Source: Bimuria novae-zelandiae CBS 107.79
Lineage: Eukaryota; Ascomycota; Dothideomycetes; Pleosporales; Didymosphaeriaceae
Direction of reading: 5' to 3'
Length of the DNA stretch: 64,000 nucleotides
Assembly: GCA_010015655.1 (NCBI GenBank)
Contig: ML976656.1
Coordinates: 576,165 to 640,164, forward strand
Below the pieces are notes generated by a model, which was given only the letters and a program-made list of their open reading frames with translations, searched no databases and was not told the origin of the DNA. How positions within the stretch are numbered: the first letter of the stretch is position 1; each line of letters opens with the position of its first letter. Of the stretch, positions 21,625 to 34,860 are shown in pieces. A program made the position numbers and the translations under genes.

Positions 21625-24600
21625 TATTATTATAGCGTAAGTCTTGTTTCCTTTAAAACTTTCTTTTATTATTCTAGTATAGTAGTAGTAGTTGTAGATC
21701 TTACTTCGCGCCCTTTTTAAGAGTTACTAGTAATTCTTACGGAGTTTAGACTTAGGTTCTTATATATTTTCTAAGTATAGGTAGCCTTTCTACTTAACTA
21801 ACTATTCTTATAAAAATTTATTATTTTAAAAGTTTTCTTGTCCTACTTCCTTATATCCTAGGAGTATTTTAACTTTAAATTTATTTTCTTCCTCTAGCTA
21901 GTAATAAAAGGTTATTTTAACTAGTATTTTAGGGTCTGCGGGTTCGAGTTAGTCTATATAAAATACTAGGTGTATCTTTGCATCTAGCAGTAATTCTAAT
22001 TAATAGTTAACTAGTAATATTTATTTAATAATAAAAATAACCTAACTTTAATATAATCTAGTTTCTTATGCTTTTTTTTTTAGGTTTAAAAATTTTTCGT
22101 AAGTAGATATGCTTTATCCCCCTTCTTTAGCTAAGGTGCCGTTTTTCTTTTTTAGTTCGTGTAAGAAATACTTTACTATTAAGCTTTTTAAAGATTCTCT
22201 CGGAGTTATGCGTGTGTTTTCTTTATAGTTTCTGCTATATTTATTACCTCTTCTGTCTTAATTATTATAGGAAGTGTTTAGTTAAAGAGATATAAATATC
22301 TTTCGTAGTTTACGTAAAATAGTGTAAATCCTATTATTATTAATATATTATTATTATATGCTAATTATACCATAAGTAATAAGGAAATCTAGTTATTCTT
22401 CTGGTTATTATAGTAGATGCGTAGGTACGTTTTAATTATTTAATTTATTTATTCTGTTTGTTCGTTAGTCTGCGGATAATATGCTGTTAATAGTTTTTAT
22501 TTTATTTTAATTAGTGCTATAAGTGTTATCTAGTAGTTTAAAGTAAAGAGCTTGTCTCTATCGCTAATAATTATCTTAGGAATACTATAATATCGTATAA
22601 ATTAATCTAAGATAAGGAATACTAGTTCTATTACTATTATTATCTTTTTACAGGGTAGTAGTTCCGCGTACTTAGTAAATCTGCATACGATTACCAGTAT
22701 TACGTCGTAACTTACTCTGTTTATAGGATCCTTCAACTTTGGCAATCCTATAATAAAGTCTATTGCGATGTCTTCCTATAGTGCTGTAGGTATCTAGATA
22801 GCTTACATCTCTTCGTACCTAAGATATGTTGCGTGTTTATTACGCTAGCATTCTGCGCATTTACGTATATAAGTTACTACTACTTCCTTAATTCCTTTAA
22901 AGCTGTAGTTCCTCTAGATTAGTTCTATTATCTTTCTAATTCCTAGGTGTCCGTATACAGGGTCGTCGTAATATTATTATATAACCTTTGTCTATTGTTC
23001 CTTAGGTACTTCTCGTGTAAGTACAAGGAGTTAATTAAGTTCTACCGTTAGTTCTAGGAAACTATTAAGGTTTTACTTTAGTATTATAAAGTAGGTTTTA
23101 ACCTTTTCTTTATTATTATTTATTTTACTAAAAGCATCTGCTCGTTCGTTTTCTTTACTTAGGGTACATAAAATTTTAAATTTATATTATCCTAGCGCTT
23201 CTAACTATCTTGCTTATTATTAAGTTAGTTCTTTTGTAGTTATAAAGCGTGTAAGATTCTTATAGTCTATAAAAATTATAAGTTCTAAGTAACTATGTGC
23301 ATAGATCCTCTAGTGTTTAATAGCTTTTATAATTACAAGTAGTTCTTTATTGTGTACTTTATATTGTAATTCTTTCGATGTAAAGTTGTGTGCGTAGTAT
23401 GCAACTAGGTACTATTTACTATTCTTTTCTTATTTTGCACATGCTCTAACCGCTAAGTTGCTTACGTCTATTTTAATACGTAACGGTTTATTATCCTAGA
23501 AGTGTATAAGGACTGGTGGCGTAATGCATGCTTTCTGTAGTATCTAGAATACTTATTCGTATTTTTTTATCTAATTAAAAGGTTTATCTTTTTTTATAAG
23601 GTTTGTAAGTGGTAGTGTAATCCTAGAGTAGTCTGTAATAAATTATCTATTAAATTTAGTAAATCTAAGGAAAGCTTATACTTTTTTAAAATTAGTAGAC
23701 GATTTCTACTTCTTTACTTCCTTAATCTTTAAAGGGCTTACTTAAATACCTTTAGTGTTAATAACATGTCCTAGAAACTCTAGTTCCGTGACATAGAACT
23801 TATATTTTTTAAATTTTAATTATAAGTTAGCGCTGTCTAGCGCTCGTAGTACTATTTATACGTGTTATACATAATCTCCTTCTTATTTAGAGAATACTAG
23901 AATATCGTTAAGGTAGGTAACTATAAATATATTAAGATAGTTCTTTAGTATATTATTAATTATTACTTAGAACGTTGCTGGTGCGTTCGTGAGTCTAAAG
24001 GGCATAACTTAGTACTTAAATAGTCTATATCTAGTTTAAAAAGCTATCTTCTACTTGTTACCTGCTACTATTTGTATAAGGTAGTATCTATCTCGTAGGT
24101 TAAATTATGTAAATATCTTAGCTTGTCCTAGTCTGTCTCGAGATTCTTATATATTTAGTAGTAGGTATCTATTCTTAATTATTATGTTACTTAGCCTTCT
24201 ATAGTTAATATATAGACGTTATGTTCTATCCTTCTTTGCAACAAATATTAAGGGTAATACTACTAGTAATTCTAACTTACGTATTTATTATTTTTTAAGG
24301 GCTTTCTTTAGGAATTCGCGTGTCTATTAGAGTTCTTTTACGCTCTATCTATATAGTAGTCTAAAAGGTAGCGTTTTTCCCTCTTTAAGAATAATGCAAT
24401 AATCTTAGTGTATATACTTAAGAAAGGCGTTTGCTCCTTTCTCTTCCTAAAATAAATAACTCTATTCTTTATATTTATTAGGGATATTAAAAGGTGTGCT
24501 ATTCTCTTTATGCTTGCGCTTTGCAACCTAGTAGTTCTTATTAGCGTTTAATTAGTTAGTTTTATATTTATTAACTTTTAGTCGCGAGACTATGTTATTA

Positions 24601-25730
24601 ATAGCTCTCTTATCTACTATTATGCTTTATTAATGCGTAGGCTTTACTTATAATGCATAGTTACAGCGCTTAAAAAACAGCTTTTTCTTTTTCTAGTTAA
24701 TTATGGGGTTATGCTTTCTTAACTAGGATAGTTCTAAAATTACATTATAATTAGCTCCCTTAATAACGTTAAGGGTAATTGATTCCTGGTGTCTATAAAT
24801 TGTAAGGGTAGTTTTAATCTTATATTTAATTATTGCTTTGCCAGGCATTAGTTATCTATTCGCGATATAAATAGCATAGGGTATAGCTTTCTTACGCTTA
24901 TAGAGTCCTGCTCTAGTAAGTGCTTTTCTTAATACATAATTCTCCTGTACTCTTAAGTCAAGTATAGCTTTTATTTATATTCCTTTAAGCTATACTAGTA
25001 GCTTAATTAATATCTAACTATTAGTAGTATTTAATTCTTTAAAGGCGTTTTCCTGCCTAAGCTTAGGTCTAAAAAAGACATCTTTTCTATAAGTAGCTTT
25101 GTAGGCTTAAGGTGTCCTTCGTTCTTCTTCTCTTAAGGCTATTACTAGGCCTTTCCTAAGAGAGGTTTACTATCTTCTTCTTTTATTACTATTTTAATCC
25201 TAAGGGTTGTAGTTCCCTTTAGTATATAATTAAACCTATGCTTTTTCTTTTACTCCTTGTGTTCTTTATAGTTAGGATATAAGTATATTTACTATATATC
25301 TAACGCGTATTTTTTATTAACTAGTAGTAATAGTGCTTAGTTTAGCGCCTAGTTAAGGTATAGAAAGTATCGCGTTTCGCGTTTATCCTAGAAGTAAACG
25401 TTATAATAGGCAATAGGGCAGTTAAACCACTCCTATCTATATTATTAGTATATTTACGGAAAGTAACTATATTCCTTAGCTTAGTAATAAAAGGTATATT
25501 AATCTTCTCTATAGAGGGTCTATTGTATAGTCTTATGCGTAGAGTTGCGGTAGTTTAGGTCGTACTATAGTTTATAGTTTAGGCTTTTGTTTAGGTACTT
25601 CTTCTTAGGGTCTTTATAAGCGTAGCAATAGTCTGCCTATTCTCGTTCTACTTTACTAACTAAGTTAGGTTAGTAAGCATAGTAAAATGCAGCTGTATAG
25701 TCTTATTACTCTATTACTATAAACCTAAAG

Positions 25731-26156
25731 TGTTATGAGGCTCTCATACCTTGTTCCGATCCGGGTTAGGGCGGTAAGGTATCGTGGTGCTTTACAGATT
25801 ATTTAATAGTATAAGTTAATGCGACACTTAGCGCGAGGCTAAATAATTTAATCTTATAATAAAATAAGATAACTATTAGTTTATATAAGAGAACGTACTC
25901 GCACAGAAGATATATAAGTTAACTATAAGGAGCATAATAAAGGAAACTATTCTATATATATATCCGCGTGCTTAGTTACTTAGTACTACTAATTAACTAA
26001 GTAGTTACGTGCCTTACTTTGTTACTTAGTACTACTAATTAACTAAGTAGTTACGTAACTTTAAAGTTAGCTCCTTAGCGTACTTATTAACCTATTCCTT
26101 AGTTATCTATCCTTATAAGCGCCTATCCCCCTATTATCTTATTCTAGTTCGTAATA
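25731..26156 (-). repeat. Family-A LTR (3' LTR in element sense)
   Basis: 426 bp, plus-strand TGTTATGAGGC to GTTCGTAATA. Two tandem copies of the palindromic ACTTAGTACTACTAATTAA unit lie at about 25975-26057. Confidence 0.92.
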
Positions 26157-26193
26157 CTATCCCTCCCTTCCTAGTCTTTATCTGCGAAGAACT

Positions 26194-26709
26194 ATGCCTG
26201 CTAACTAAATAACTAGCACCTATTATTATTATAAACTTATTTCTACTATCGAGGCGTATAGAAGTATTATAGTATTAAAGTGTTTTGATTATAAGACCTA
26301 TTTACGAGTCTATAAAGTATTAATTTATTTAGGAAAATATAATAAGTGCCTAAAGAGGGGCGCGAAGTGCGACGTGGCTATTACTTATAATAAGTTTTCT
26401 TATTTAGTTACTAAGAAGTAAAAATTAGATGCGTAAATTTTAGAGGTATAAAAAGAGTAAGATATAGTATTTAAAGCAATGCGTATAGCACGTGCGAAAG
26501 AAGAGTATTTAGCTAAATAACTAGCTTTAAACGCGAAGCGTGCTAAGGAGGCGATTGCTATTAAGAGCGCTACTTTAGAGGAACTAGAGGAGGACCCTCC
26601 TTAGCCTGCTTAGCCGAATGGCCCGGTCGAGCTGACTCCCCGTGTCTGGTTGGCTGCGGAAGAACTTCCCCTCGATTTCTGGGACAACCCGGCGCCTTTG
26701 TCGTCCTAG
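26194..26709 (+). pseudogene. Antisense ORF of family-A Gypsy, 172 codons with RIP stops
   Basis: Starts with ATG 38 bp inside the 3' LTR boundary and runs against the polymerase. The translation has KCLKRGAKCDVA (Cys-x6-Cys), a long charged helix (KAMRIARAKEEYLAK, LALNAKRAKEAIAIK), EELEEDPP and a clean C-terminus LPLDFWDNPAPLSS. Internal stops fall at Gln- or Trp-like positions. The terminal TAG (26707-26709) lies in the palindrome CCTAGG, which also supplies the in-frame TAG that ends the polymerase reading after RPRRT on the other strand. No function is known; the Cys pair plus coiled coil could bind nucleic acid, which is speculation. Confidence 0.6.
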
Positions 26710-29700
26710 GTCCGCCTCGGACGTGGGGCCTCAGGATGTCCCTTGTGGAACTTCTCTAAGGCCTCTTTGCAGTTGGTAAGGTTCCTCGCTAGTTCTTATA
26801 TGTTGTGGCTTTCTGGCTATCCTTCCCACTTCACTAGGTACTTGTACTAACGCCTAATCTTTTATAGATCCCTAATTGCTTTAACCTTATACTCCTTGTT
26901 ATTAAGTTCGAGTTATATTTCTAATTCGGCGTTTGGTGGTGCTAGTTCTAATAATAACTTATAGAAGACTAGGTAGATCCGTGTATCTATAAGTAATTAT
27001 AGTTTAAAATTAACTAGTCCTTTAACCTCTTAAATTTTAAATAGTCCTTTTTAAAGGTTATCTAGTTTTTTACTTAGCCTTATTGTCTTAAAATTTTTTC
27101 GCGAGAGGAGGATTTTATCCCCCTCTTTAAAGATTAGTCTTATAATCCTTTTCCTATTTGCCTATCGCGCTATTTGTTTATTACGCCGCGCGATGTTCTT
27201 ATATAGTATTTTATATAAATTTTATATAAATTTAGCTTTATTAGCTGCGTCCTTCGCAATGCTTTAGATGTCTAATAGATCCTGGTGAGTCGTTGGCTCA
27301 CATCCATGGTTGGCGTAATATGGCGAGTATCCTGTAGTCGCCGATCTTGTGCTATTGTATGCTAGCTAAGCTATTAGTAACAGTTTAACCTAATTATCTT
27401 AAAGCTTATTTATATATATCTAGAGATATTATTCTAACGTCTAGTTTATTTATTTAGTTTAGCTATCTATTTTAGGGTGGAAGCTTGTTATGAGCTTATG
27501 CTTAATCCCTAATTTAGCTATAAACGTAGTCTAGTATAATAATATAAATATCTTAGCCCTGTCTGTAATAAACTCGTTAGGTCGTCTAACCTATAATATT
27601 AGTTTTTATTCTACTACATAGGCTAGTTCTTCTGCTAATATAGCTTCCCGAATTAGCACAAACCTTAACTCCTTAGTAAGTTAACAGATTATAAATAAGA
27701 TTAAGTTATAAAGATTTTTATTTCCTAGTGCTAGTAATGCTGGTAGCTTTATAATAAAGTCTATAGTTACGCTTAACCATGGTCTTAGGGGTAGCTTTAG
27801 TAGCTATAAGAGGCTATAGGGCTTATGTCTCTTAGGCTTATTCTTATAACAGGCTAAATAGTTACCTAGAACTTTCTATACTGCCTAGCGTAGCCTAGGG
27901 ATAGCATATTTGTTCGCGATTTAACGCGTCGTTTTGGCGATTCTTAGGTGTCTCTAATCCTTATCTTTGTATAATTTTTTAATTAGTAGCAGAGCTATCT
28001 ACTTACTAATCTAAATACGGTTTTAATAGTCCCGTGCCGTCGATTTTATACCTTAGTAAAAATTATACGCTTAACAATCCTTATTCGTGAGCCTACTATA
28101 ATCCTATATCCTATCCACGACTAGCCCGTAATAGGTAAGATCTGCGTGCCGCACTTCTAGTGCTAGTGCGAGCTATATCTTATTATAGTAAAGGGTTCTA
28201 TTCGTCGCGTAGGTTAAGATTACAACGTAATTACCCTCGTTATCTTCTTTTACGAGGTCTAATCATTTACTAAGTGCATTTATTACAGCGTTTACGCTTC
28301 TTAGCAAATGCGTAATATAAAAGTTAAATTCTACTATTTATTTAGACTATTTAGCCTGTCGCCGATTAAGCTTCTTAGTCGTCGTAAAGCGGGTTAGATT
28401 AAGGTAATTAAAGAATACCTCTATTTAATACTTAGCTCCCTTAAGCTGTGCTTCTTATTATTTAAAATAGTTAATAATAGCTAGTAATTCCTTATTATAA
28501 ATTTTGTAGTTAAGCTTTACTCCTAAGAGCTTTCTCGCGTAATAGAAGACTAGTCTTTATTTCTAGTTATTATATTCTTGTAGTAGTACAGCCCCTAACG
28601 CATAATCCGATGCGTTTGTGTAAATACAATGTTGTCGCTCTAGGTCGTATATTTATAGTAGGGGTGCCGTTAGGAATAGGCGCTTTAGTTATTTAAAAGC
28701 TTACTTTTCTACCTTCTATAGAGGTCGCCATTTTCTTGTCTTCGTGAGTTCCGTTAGTGGAGTGGTGACTTTTAAGTAGTTCCTAATAAATTTGCGATAG
28801 AAGTTAGTAAAGCCTAAGAAGAATTAGATATCCTTTACTAATTCTAGTAGTAACTATTCTTCTATTATTATAATTTTCTTTAGGTCTATTTTAACACCTT
28901 CCTAGGATATTACGAATCCTAGATATTCCGTTTCCGTGACATAGAATTTATATTTCTTAGGGTGTAGGAGCAATCTATGCTCTTGTAGTTTCTACAACAC
29001 CTTGCGAACATGTTCCTTATGTTCTTCTAGTGTTCTACTTAAGTATATTAATATGTCATCGAGATATACCGTGCAGAATACGTCTAAGTATTTATATAAT
29101 ACTTAATTTATTAGTTCTTAGAAGGTTACTAGTGCGTTAGTTAGCCCTATTAGCATAACTATATACTTAAAGAGGCCATATCGTGTGTGAAAAGCTATTT
29201 TCTACTTATAACCTTTCGCTATTTAAATCCTATAAAATCTATCCTAAACGTTAAATTTCGTAAACCACTTGGCTCCTTGGAGTTAATCTATAAGCTCCGT
29301 TATTAAAGGTAATAGATAGCGGTTTTTAATAGTTATGGCATTTAGCTATCTATAATCTACACAGAGTCGTAGCCTGCCGTCTTTTTTACGAACGAAGAGT
29401 ATAGGGAAAGCCGTAGGGCTCTAACTAGGTCTTTATTTTCCTAAGCGTAGATTCTTCTGTATTAGCTCTTTTAACTCTTTTTCTTATTTATAGGTAAGGG
29501 GCCTTAGGCGTTTTAGCCGTAGCTTAGCTCCTTCTACTAATAGTATCTTATAATCCTACTCCTTATATTTAGGTAAGATAGTCTCGTTGGGTTTCTTAAA
29601 TAGGTCTGCGAATTCCTTATATTCTTCTAATAGACTAGGGTTGTCTAGGACTATCTTAGTCTCTTAGACCTATATAAAGTGCACCCTTCTTAGGTATTAC

Positions 29701-32217
29701 TTTAAGATCCTGTCTATCTTGCATACTAATATCTTTATATCTTAGATAGTTAGCTTTCCTTTCTCGCCTAAGGTCTTTATAGAGTTTCCCTTTTACTAGG
29801 GCTCTCCTAAGCTATTGCTAGTAGACTTTAGGGAAGGATCGTTTGTTTAATTTAGTCTATCTATAGATTGTGTTGCTCTAGCTATTTGTATCCTATAATA
29901 GTTTTAATATCTCTTATCTTTATAATAGTAAAAACATGTTGGCTTTCTAGGCCTTTAATATTAACTTATACCGGCGCTGTCTCGAGGCGTAGCTAACTAT
30001 TACTATATCCTGGCGATTAGGTCCTATTTATAAGTCTTATTTATAGTAGTATCCTCTTATTATAATATAGCATATTATATTTCTTAACTACTTGCGGGGT
30101 AATTAGACACGCGTTTGCCCCTGGGTTAATTAGTGCTATAACACGATATCTATATACTATAATATTTTTAATTAAGCACTTCTTAACTTAGCGAGTGTCT
30201 ACTTAATAAGCTATAATAATTATACTATTACTAGTGTAGCTTGTTACCTAGTAACAATCTAGTTTTTTAAGTCTTCTAACCCGTTCTAGACCCTCTATAA
30301 GGCTTCTACCTTATAGATCTAATCCTTAAGTTAGGCTAGCTTCGAGACTTTCTTAATCCTGTGCTACTTATATTGCTATCGATACAGGGCGTAAGTCTCT
30401 TTAATCCTATTAGATTCGTATACTCCTAAATTCCCATATTACGGGCAATTTAGAGTAAGGTATTTATTCTAGGCTAATACATTATACCCTAGGTAGCTAT
30501 TTAAAGAAGCTACCTCTTCCTATAGGCTTAGGTGTGCAAAGCACTATAAGTTATATTATTCTTAACTAATTAATAAGTAGTCCGCGTCTTTTCCTAGCTA
30601 CGTATTTCTTATTATCGTGCTAGTGTCGTGGGGGTCTAAGCCCTAAGGGAACTAGCCTGTTTCGAACTTTTACTACCTATATAGCTTATAGGTAATATTA
30701 AAATATTAGTGCTAGCTATTCTATTTATAATATTTAGCCTAATAGGCTAAAAAGTGTTTATAGCAGGTATTAGGCACGCTACACTAGCTCTACTTTAGCT
30801 TATAATATTTTAAACCTTCTAAAAAATAAGAGGTCTTAACTCTAGCTTTAAAAAATTATTAGTATCCTTTGCGCGTGCATTGCCACCACTTGGCGTATTT
30901 ATGTCGTTCCTGTATCGTGATCTGGCGTAGGTACTACTTTGGGCGCCCCTGTAGCTTTTCCGCTAGCCAGTAGGCGTCCCATGCGTGTGCCCCCTGGACG
31001 ATCACTTTTGCCTCACACTAAGACGACTAATGTAGCGTACTACTGCACATCCAGCAGGTGTTGTTGGCCAGTCTTTAGAAGATCTAGTACTTAGGAAAGG
31101 TCTTTCGTTCCTCTTCCTCTTTTATTAGCTCCAGGATCTCCTGCGTGAGATCCACTTTATTAGCTTCTACTAATATAAGGGTGGCTATAGCTACTTGTAG
31201 AAGGTTAGTTGTATTAACCCTAGTCTCTTAACCTTTATAGTCTTTAACGAAGTAGTCTTGCTTGCTATATTAAAGGTAGGCTTTATTTTTAAACCTCTAT
31301 TCTTGCTCTTCCTACGAGATGCTGGTCTTGTCCTAGTAACTCTTTTTTAGTCTATATAGCTATTTTCCCTTGCCGTTTTTCTTTTTGTACTATCGGGCTT
31401 TATTAGTTATAATAATATCTCTGCCCTGGTCTCGCCCTACGGGCCTAGATCGATTCTCTTTTTTAGTAAGTAGCCTAGTACCGTGCTGTTTTTCTAGCTT
31501 ACGTTTATATAGGTAATTATTTACTTAGATTATATTATTAATAAGTTTTTCTAGGTCGTCTACTTTTCTTTAGTAGACTAATTCGTCTTTAACTAATTCT
31601 TTTAGTCTATTATAGTAGGTAATTATAAGTAAGGCTTCCCCCTATTTGTCGCGTTCTGCCACGACCTGTTTAAACTCTAGTGTATAAAGTACCACTAATT
31701 TCTCCTAACGTAGACGCTAGAGGCGTATTTTAGCTTAATATCTCTTATTAATAGTGCTAAATATTCTTTTTACAGCATTACAAAAGGACTCTTAGTCTTT
31801 AAAAGTGTCTTTAGTAACGTCTAAATTATAATTCTCTACTTTGCTATTCTTAAGGAAGTTATTAATTATTAGTCTAGCCTATACGGCTATCTTGTCTTTC
31901 ATATTTATATAGGTAACTAAGATCTTATCTTGTTCCGCGTTAAACTTTCTTAGGTTATAGCGGATAAATAGCTCTATCTAGGTTAGGAACGTTCCTGGGT
32001 GGCCCTTTTTAGAATAGGGTTTAGGCTTCGGGACTTTTAGTTAATATTTTATATCTTCCTATTAGCTTATCTTCTCGTTTATTTAGTTAATAATTTCTTA
32101 TAGCTAGGCTATCTAAGCTGCTTATTTAATAACTATCTCTTTTAGGGTCTTTTCCTTAAGTGCCAGAGCTACGGTGGTCGAACTAGGTCCTGCTATTATA
32201 CTGTAGGGTAGTTAAAG

Positions 32218-32643
32218 TGTTATAAGGCTCTTACACCTTATTCTAATCTAAGTTAAGGCGGTAAGGTATCGTGGTGCTTTATAAATTATTTAATAATATA
32301 AGTTAATGCGACACTTAGCGCGAGGCTAGATAATCTAATCTTATAATAAAGTAAGATAACTATTAGTCTATATAGAAGAACGTACTCGCATAGAAGATAT
32401 ATAAGTTAACTATAAGGAGTATAATAAAGGAAACTATCCTATATATATATCCGCGTGCTTAGTTACTTAGTACTACTAATTAACTAAGTAGTCACGTGCC
32501 TTACTTCGTTACTTAGTACCACTAATTAACTAAGTAGTTACGTAACCTTAAAGTTAGCTCCTTAGCGCACTTATTAACCCGTTCCTCGGTCGCCTGTCCT
32601 TATAAGCGCCCATCCCCCTATCATCCTGTTCTGGTTCGTAATA
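32218..32643 (-). repeat. Family-A LTR (5' LTR in element sense)
   Basis: 426 bp, pair of 25731-26156; slightly less mutated at its right end (CTGTTCTGGTTCGTAATA). Tandem palindromic units at about 32459-32542. Confidence 0.92.
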
Positions 32644-33881
32644 TAAAGTCTCCTTCCTTTAGTTAGTGTTTTTCTAAGAAGTCAAAAACATTTGTCGTCT
32701 TATTAGTAACAGGTTTACTCTAGCTAGGGTAAGGTGTAAAAAATTAAAGTATTATTTCTTTCTTTTTTCCTTTTTTATCTAAACCTTCGTCTGCATCTTT
32801 ATAGACTTATAAGTTAGATAACTCTAATTGCTCTAATTCTTTATCGTAGATACTAACTTGCTTAATAGCGTCTATTACCTACTATTTTTTGTTAGTAGTT
32901 TCCTTTTTGTCGACAGTTAGTACGTTTAGCTATCTAATAATTTTATTCTTAGATCTGCAGTTCCTGGCGATGTAGCCTAGTTTACTATATATAAAATATT
33001 TACGTGTCTTAGTCCCCTGTGGTCGGGTTCTATCTAAGATACGTTAGTTAGGCTTTTAAAAGCCTATAGCCTTTCCTGTTTCCTTTTCTAGGTTATTAAA
33101 CTAGATATCTTTTATAGGTTAGGGTCTATAATAGTTACGTTACTAGCGTTAAGGTACTTTTAGTGGCGCCCTATAGACTATAGGTGCCTATTATTTAAAA
33201 CTAGTGTTTCTTAGGTTTTTGCGGAATTCTTCTTGGAAGGCAAACTATTCTCTATTAATATAAATAGTCTCTTTATATAGTTCCTCTAAGGTCGTTATCT
33301 TTATACTACTATAAAAGAGTTCCTCTCGCATATTGCGTTTAAAACCCTATTAGTATATAGTCTTAAAAGATTTGTCCTCTTAGTTAAGTTACATAGCATA
33401 CTTGCGAAACTTAACTACGTATTTAGCTATAAATTAGTATTATTAGATTATCTGGATCGCGCGTCTAGCGATAGCTGTTTTATTAGTAATTCTAAATATT
33501 TATTAAAGGTATTTTTTTTGAAGTTAGCGTAGTTTTTAATAATATTAATTATATTAGTATTATTATTAATGTAGTCCTTGTCTTTGTTATCGTAATCCAT
33601 GTCTAAGTATTTAACTAGGTAAGGATAAATCTATTCTTTAGCGCTTCCTCGCATGTAGGTTGCGGCGAAGATAACTTTCTTCTTATCTTTAAAGTCTTAG
33701 TTCTAGTTAAAGAAGTAAAGGTCTAGCTATAAAAGCTAGGTGTCAAGGAGGGTACAATTACTATTATATAAGTTAGGTTTATATGCCTTGTTCTTGCTAT
33801 CACCTATAAAGGTAACATAGTTATCTAAAGCTATAGAAGAGGTAGGGGTCCTAGTAGTACTTATATTAAGAGTGTTTAAGA

Positions 33882-34255
33882 TGTTAAGATCCTAAAGAGA
33901 TAGCTAATTCTTAAGGGGCTATAGTTAGTTCTCGGGTAAAAGTACTAGTAGGATAAGAAAGGGTTGTAGTAATAGCTTATACTTATTATTAAGGCGTTAG
34001 TATTAAAGGCGTATATAGTATAATTAAATTAACAAGGTTACTTATTTAGATCTAAATAATAGATTAATAAATAGGGTTAAATATAAGTAGAAGAGACTTC
34101 TTCTTGCGTTCCTATATACTTCCTCTGCTCGACATGCTCGCTTCGAGCATGTCGAGCAGTCACGTGACCTTCCAGGTAAGCTGCCCCCATTGGTCGCCTG
34201 TAGACCATGGGCGCCCTGGAGTCTAGCCAAGTGTCTGTAAGATTGGATCTTAATA
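33882..34255 (-). repeat. Family-B LTR (5' LTR in element sense)
   Basis: 374 bp, from TGTTAAGATCC to GGATCTTAATA. Contains a perfect 14-bp-stem hairpin, CTCGACATGCTCG-CTT-CGAGCATGTCGAG (about 34128-34160). Confidence 0.88.
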
Positions 34256-34260
34256 CTTAC

Positions 34261-34689
34261 TATAAGTTAGCACTACTAGTTAGCTAATAGAGCTACTTAA
34301 AATATAATTAACTATACTACTATTACCTTAATTATTACTATTATAAGTAGCTAGCTAGCTAGCCATGTCTGCTAAAGACCCCCTTATTAGCTAGATTATT
34401 ATTATAAGGGCCGTACGTACCTAAGCCTGGTCCAGGTAAGGGGAGGATAGGTTTATGATGTAAGCGCCTTGCGGATATTTAGTAGTTAAGAGCTAAGGAT
34501 AATACTAGGGTAGGTTTATAAATAATCTAATTCTATAACAAATTATAGAATAACGAACTAAGAGATTTACTAATTTATTATAAGAAATATACTTATAGTA
34601 TATTATGTTAATTATAAGAAGTAGAAAAGGTATAGATAAATTATAAAACTATATGCTATTTATTCTAGTTTTTACTATTATTAAAATTA
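34261..34689. other. AT-rich spacer
   Basis: No gene recognised; RIP-type composition. Confidence 0.4.
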
Positions 34690-34860
34690 TTATTATAGTC
34701 TTACTAAAACCTTAAGGTCCCTAGAACCTTTAAAGTCCTATAAGATCTTATATTATGCGGAATCCTATTATTAGAATTATTATCGTGGTCCCGCTAAGAC
34801 TCTAAGGTCCCTAGGACCCTCGAGATTCCATAGGATCTCCCATTATGCGGGATGCTATCA
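34690..34860. repeat. Two tandem copies of an 84-bp unit, one RIP-mutated, one not
   Basis: Copy 1 (about 34690-34775) and copy 2 (34776-34860) align throughout: CTTAAGGTCCCTAGAACC against CTCTAAGGTCCCTAGGACC, and TATTATGCGGAATCCTATTA against CATTATGCGGGATGCTATCA. Copy 1 differs almost only by C-to-T and G-to-A. Reversed, copy 2 starts TGATAGCATCCCGCATAATG, an LTR-like end, so this may be an LTR remnant. Confidence 0.7.

Larger units (their letters stand above)
25731..32643 (-). mobile_element. Gypsy chromovirus family A nested in family B
   Basis: LTRs of exactly 426 bp each (25731-26156, 32218-32643) with TAAAG duplicated at 25726-25730 and 32644-32648. The element reads on the minus strand. 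From right to left: Gag (GHPGTFLTQIELFIRYNL near 31990), reverse transcriptase with an intact YLDDILIY (about 29052-29070) then HPKKYKFYVTETEYLGF, integrase (VTIDFIIKLPALL near 27750, FITDRAKIF), and a C-terminal chromodomain (KEYKVKAIRDL, YKYLVKWEG, 26780-26920) that would steer integration to heterochromatin. Many Gln/Trp codons are stops. GC-normal patches remain at 26605-26790 and 30880-31085. Confidence 0.92.
20302..34255 (-). mobile_element. Gypsy chromovirus family B, complete but RIP-dead, carrying a nested Gypsy
   Basis: The LTRs are 20302-20727 and 33882-34255, and CTTAC is duplicated at 20297-20301 and 34256-34260. The element reads on the minus strand: a purine tract (TAGAGGAGGGGGATAA reversed) abuts the 20727 end. 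Minus-strand Gag keeps a worn zinc knuckle (SKLGYIARNCRSKN, about 32955-33010). Reverse transcriptase has YLNDILVFSK (about 23900-23920; YLDD with Asp to Asn) and TELEFLGHVIN. Integrase and the C-terminal part follow leftward. Family-A Gypsy 25731-32643 is inserted in the polymerase region, and solo LTR 21341-21624 near the 3' end. All frames are riddled with TAG/TAA. Without inserts the element is about 6.8 kb. Confidence 0.9.

Noticed and set aside
20302..34255. Large cargo-carrying giant transposon (Starship-like)
   Set aside because: The 14-kb unit is explained by one LTR retrotransposon nested in another; no tyrosine-recombinase captain was seen.
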